From: R-RK-3 sp031399085
GTDB taxonomy: Bacteria; Pseudomonadota; Alphaproteobacteria; Rhizobiales; Rhodomicrobiaceae
Assembly: GCA_031399085.1 (NCBI GenBank)
Contig: JANNOQ010000045.1
Coordinates: 124,001 to 188,000, forward strand
Reading direction: 5' to 3'
Length of the DNA: 64,000 nucleotides
Program-made: the position numbers and the translations under genes
Notes under the pieces: model-generated
Database searches by the model: none
What the model was told of the DNA's origin: nothing
The model's input: only the letters and a program-made list of their open reading frames with translations
Shown here: piece after piece, positions 61,941 to 64,000 of the stretch
How the letters are laid out: each line of letters starts with the position of its first letter
Numbering within the stretch: the first letter of the stretch is position 1

Positions 61941-62039
61941 GTCATCCCGGACAGCCGTGAGGCTGATCCGGGATCCAATCGCACATCCCCTTGAATCTGA
62001 CGGGAGTGATTTGGCCCCGGCTCTGACGGCCGGGGCGAC
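61941..62039. repeat. Composite palindromic intergenic repeat, full copy 3
   Basis: 99 bp. The left half is GTCATCCCGG-acagccgtgaggct-gatCCGGGAT and the right half is GGCCCCGG-ctctgacgg-CCGGGGCGAC. It fills the space between the convergent emrB-like and pat-like genes and matches the copies at 9379 and 28903 in layout and ends. Confidence 0.8.
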
Positions 62040-62072
62040 GGCATGGTTGCTCCTGCCTAGACTGAGTTGGCC

Positions 62073-64000
62073 CTAACCCGCGAGCGGCAAGGTCACGTGG
62101 CAAAGCGTGAGATCGTCGGCCGGGCAGCGCACCTCAAAGCCAAGCTGCCGGCACATGGACAGCATCTGCGTGTTCTCCCGCAGCACATCCCCGTGCAGCT
62201 GTTGCAACCCCTCAGCCTTTGCATAGGCGATCAGCTGCTGCATCAGCGCCCAGCCAAGCCCTTGGCCCTTGAGGTCGCTGCGCACCATCACCGCATATTC
62301 GCCTTTGACATAGTCGGGATCGGCGACAAGCCGCGAGCCGCCGAGCATCTCGCCGGTGGTGGGATCGACGGCGACAAAGGCCATCGCCCGCGCATAGTCG
62401 ATCTGGGTGAAGCGGGCGACAAACTGATGCGAGAACTCGCTTTTGGGCGCGAAGAATCGCAGCCGCAGATCGTCCGGGGTGATGGAACGGAGAAAATCGC
62501 CATAGATGCCTTCGTCGCTCGGTTGGATGGGCCGGATGAAGGCGGCGCGGCCATCGGCGATGGTCACGGTCTTCTCCCAGCCCTTCGGATAGGGCCGGAT
62601 AGCGAAATACGGGTTCGGCGCCGGGACCTGCGCCATCGTCCAGTCGAGTTTGATGCGGGCGTCGAGCGCAATCACGCCGCGCTCGTCGGCAAGCAGCGGA
62701 TTGATGTCCAACTCCTGGATGGCGGGAATGTCGGTGATCAGCTGCGAGATGCGCACGAGCGTCATCGCGATGGCGTCGAGATCGGCGGCCGGGCGGTCGC
62801 GATAGCCGCTCAAAAGCTTCGACACGCGCGTTTCGCTAATGAGATTGCGGGCAAGATTAAGGTCGAGCGGCGGCAAGGCAAGCGCGGTGTCCTTGATCAC
62901 CTCGACGGCGGTGCCGCCCGCGCCGAACAGGATCGCCGGGCCGAAAATCGGGTCGTCGGTGACGCCGACGATCAACTCATGCGCTCCGGGCCGGCGCACC
63001 ATCTCCTGCACCGTGAAGCCTTGAATCTTCGCATCCGGGCGGTGCCGCGTCACCCGCGCCACAATATCCTGAGCCGCTTTCGCCGCCGCCGCCGCGCTTT
63101 CCAAATTCAGCGCCACGCCGCCGACATCGGATTTATGCGAAATCTGCTCGGACAAAAGCTTCACCACCACAACGCCGGTCTTGGCCAACAGGCGCGCCGC
63201 GATCAGTTCGACTTCGGCGGCGTTTTGCGCAATGCGCGTATCCGCCGTCGCAATGCCATAGGCCATCAACACGGCCTTAGCCTCCGGCTCGGTCAGCAGG
63301 CCGCGCCCAGCTTGCTGGGCGGCCATCATCGCCTGGCGCGCCGCCTTCGGATCGACCTCGAAACTGTCGGGCAAGCTCGGCGGGGTGCGCATCAGCTCGT
63401 CCTGGGCTTTGTTGTAGCTCGTGAGGTAGGAGAAGCTGCGGACGGCGTCGGCCGGAAATTCATAGCTCGGTATGCCGGCGGCGGCGAACAGGCTGCGGGC
63501 GCCGCGCGCGGTGCTCTCGCCCAGCCAATTGGTGAGCACAGGCTTTACACGCCGGTTGGGGCTTTTGCGCGCCTCGACCGTGCCGATGACCGCCTTGGCG
63601 GCCTCGCTGGATGAGGCGAGCGCGGTCGGGCAATTCATCACCAGAACCGCGTCGGTGCCGGGGTCGTCGAGAACCGCGGTCAGCGCCGCTTCGTAACGTT
63701 CGGGACCGGCGTCGCCGATCACATCGACGGGGTTCGCGCGCGACCAGGTGGCGGGCATCGAGCGGTCGAGTTTGACGATCGTGTCAGGCGAAAGCTCGGC
63801 GAGCTTGCCGCCAAGCTGAATCAGCGACTCCACGGCGAGAACCCCCGCGCCGCCGCCATTGGTCACGATGGCCAGCCGCTCGCCATGCAGGCGGCCAAGA
63901 CGGGTGAGCGTCTCGGCGGCGTCGAACAATTCGCCGAGACCGTCGACACGCAGCAGGCCGGCGCGCTTGAATGCCGCCTCGACCACCCGGTCATTGCCGG
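62073..64000 (-). CDS. Pat-type acyl-CoA synthetase/GNAT acetyltransferase (cut by window edge)
   Basis: About 640 residues of the C-terminal two thirds; the frame stays open past 64000 with family-like sequence (GNDRVVEAAFKRAGLLRV). In order: a succinyl-CoA-synthetase-like region (LAIVTNGGGAGVLAVESLIQ), an ATP-grasp part (LLTEPEAKAVLMAYGIATAD, VVVVKLLSEQISHKSDVGG), and a C-terminal GNAT domain (about the last 160 residues: VRSDLKGQGLGWALMQQLIA as the acetyl-CoA loop). This is the YfiQ/Pat protein-lysine acetyltransferase architecture, which controls enzymes such as acetyl-CoA synthetase. The N-terminal CoA-binding part lies outside the window. Confidence 0.92.
   Translation of the reverse strand, partial: GNDRVVEAAFKRAGLLRVDGLGELFDAAETLTRLGRLHGERLAIVTNGGGAGVLAVESLIQLGGKLAELSPDTIVKLDRSMPATWSRANPVDVIGDAGPERYEAALTAVLDDPGTDAVLVMNCPTALASSSEAAKAVIGTVEARKSPNRRVKPVLTNWLGESTARGARSLFAAAGIPSYEFPADAVRSFSYLTSYNKAQDELMRTPPSLPDSFEVDPKAARQAMMAAQQAGRGLLTEPEAKAVLMAYGIATADTRIAQNAAEVELIAARLLAKTGVVVVKLLSEQISHKSDVGGVALNLESAAAAAKAAQDIVARVTRHRPDAKIQGFTVQEMVRRPGAHELIVGVTDDPIFGPAILFGAGGTAVEVIKDTALALPPLDLNLARNLISETRVSKLLSGYRDRPAADLDAIAMTLVRISQLITDIPAIQELDINPLLADERGVIALDARIKLDWTMAQVPAPNPYFAIRPYPKGWEKTVTIADGRAAFIRPIQPSDEGIYGDFLRSITPDDLRLRFFAPKSEFSHQFVARFTQIDYARAMAFVAVDPTTGEMLGGSRLVADPDYVKGEYAVMVRSDLKGQGLGWALMQQLIAYAKAEGLQQLHGDVLRENTQMLSMCRQLGFEVRCPADDLTLCHVTLPLAG

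Overview
The window is a gene-dense, high-GC chromosomal segment of an alphaproteobacterium, almost certainly Hyphomicrobiales (Rhizobiales). This follows from the mix of genes and gene orders: a MucR/Ros zinc-finger regulator, a LysR gene divergent from a DUF1127 gene, rpsF-rpsR-DUF2232-rplI, UPF0262 next to a low-molecular-weight phosphatase, maeB divergent from mutS, an NDUFA9-like protein, and GST-queG-SDR overlapping each other. A Beijerinckiaceae/Methylocystaceae-like host is my guess only. I see no tRNA, rRNA, CRISPR array, insertion sequence or prophage. Most of the window is core genome, and the accessory interest is concentrated in a few places.

Layout. 1-0.9 kb: def and the start of fmt (minus strand). 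1.1-3.6 kb: two co-directional glycosyltransferases. 3.6-6.7 kb: rmuC, a DUF1428 protein, then a BLUF blue-light sensor convergent with an EAL c-di-GMP phosphodiesterase. 6.9-10.6 kb: proBA, UPF0262 and an LMW-PTP-like protein. 10.6-15.5 kb: a base-excision glycosylase, an S9 oligopeptidase, msrB and an NhaD-type antiporter. 15.5-18 kb: a long AT-rich region, mucR, a LysR regulator and a DUF1127 protein. 18-28.9 kb: maeB, mutS, a YcxB-like protein, an NDUFA9-like protein, GST-queG-SDR and truA. 29-35 kb: tyrS, anmK, a small disordered protein and the rpsF-rpsR-DUF2232-rplI operon. 35-40 kb: fabD-fabG-acpP-fabF-mltG. 40-50 kb: a LuxR-type regulator, an outer-membrane barrel, ggt, a small secreted Cys-rich protein, an ABC-2 exporter, DUF924, a polysaccharide deacetylase and xth.

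50.4-57.6 kb is an envelope locus. A two-lobed secreted protein is followed by a near mirror image: TAXI binding protein and Sel1 protein on the plus strand facing Sel1 protein and TAXI binding protein on the minus strand. The two TAXI proteins are clear paralogs, the two Sel1 proteins share a C-terminal layout, and no TRAP permease is present. I consider this the best candidate for an undescribed system. 58-62 kb: a TetR regulator divergent from an HlyD/EmrB drug-efflux pair, with palindromic operators between them. The window ends inside a Pat-type acyl-CoA-synthetase/GNAT protein.

A family of roughly 100-bp composite palindromic repeats occurs four times (three full copies, one half copy), always between genes. 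Functions are assigned from protein motifs and gene order by eye. Start codons were chosen from Shine-Dalgarno spacing and family length, and several differ from the longest possible reading frame.
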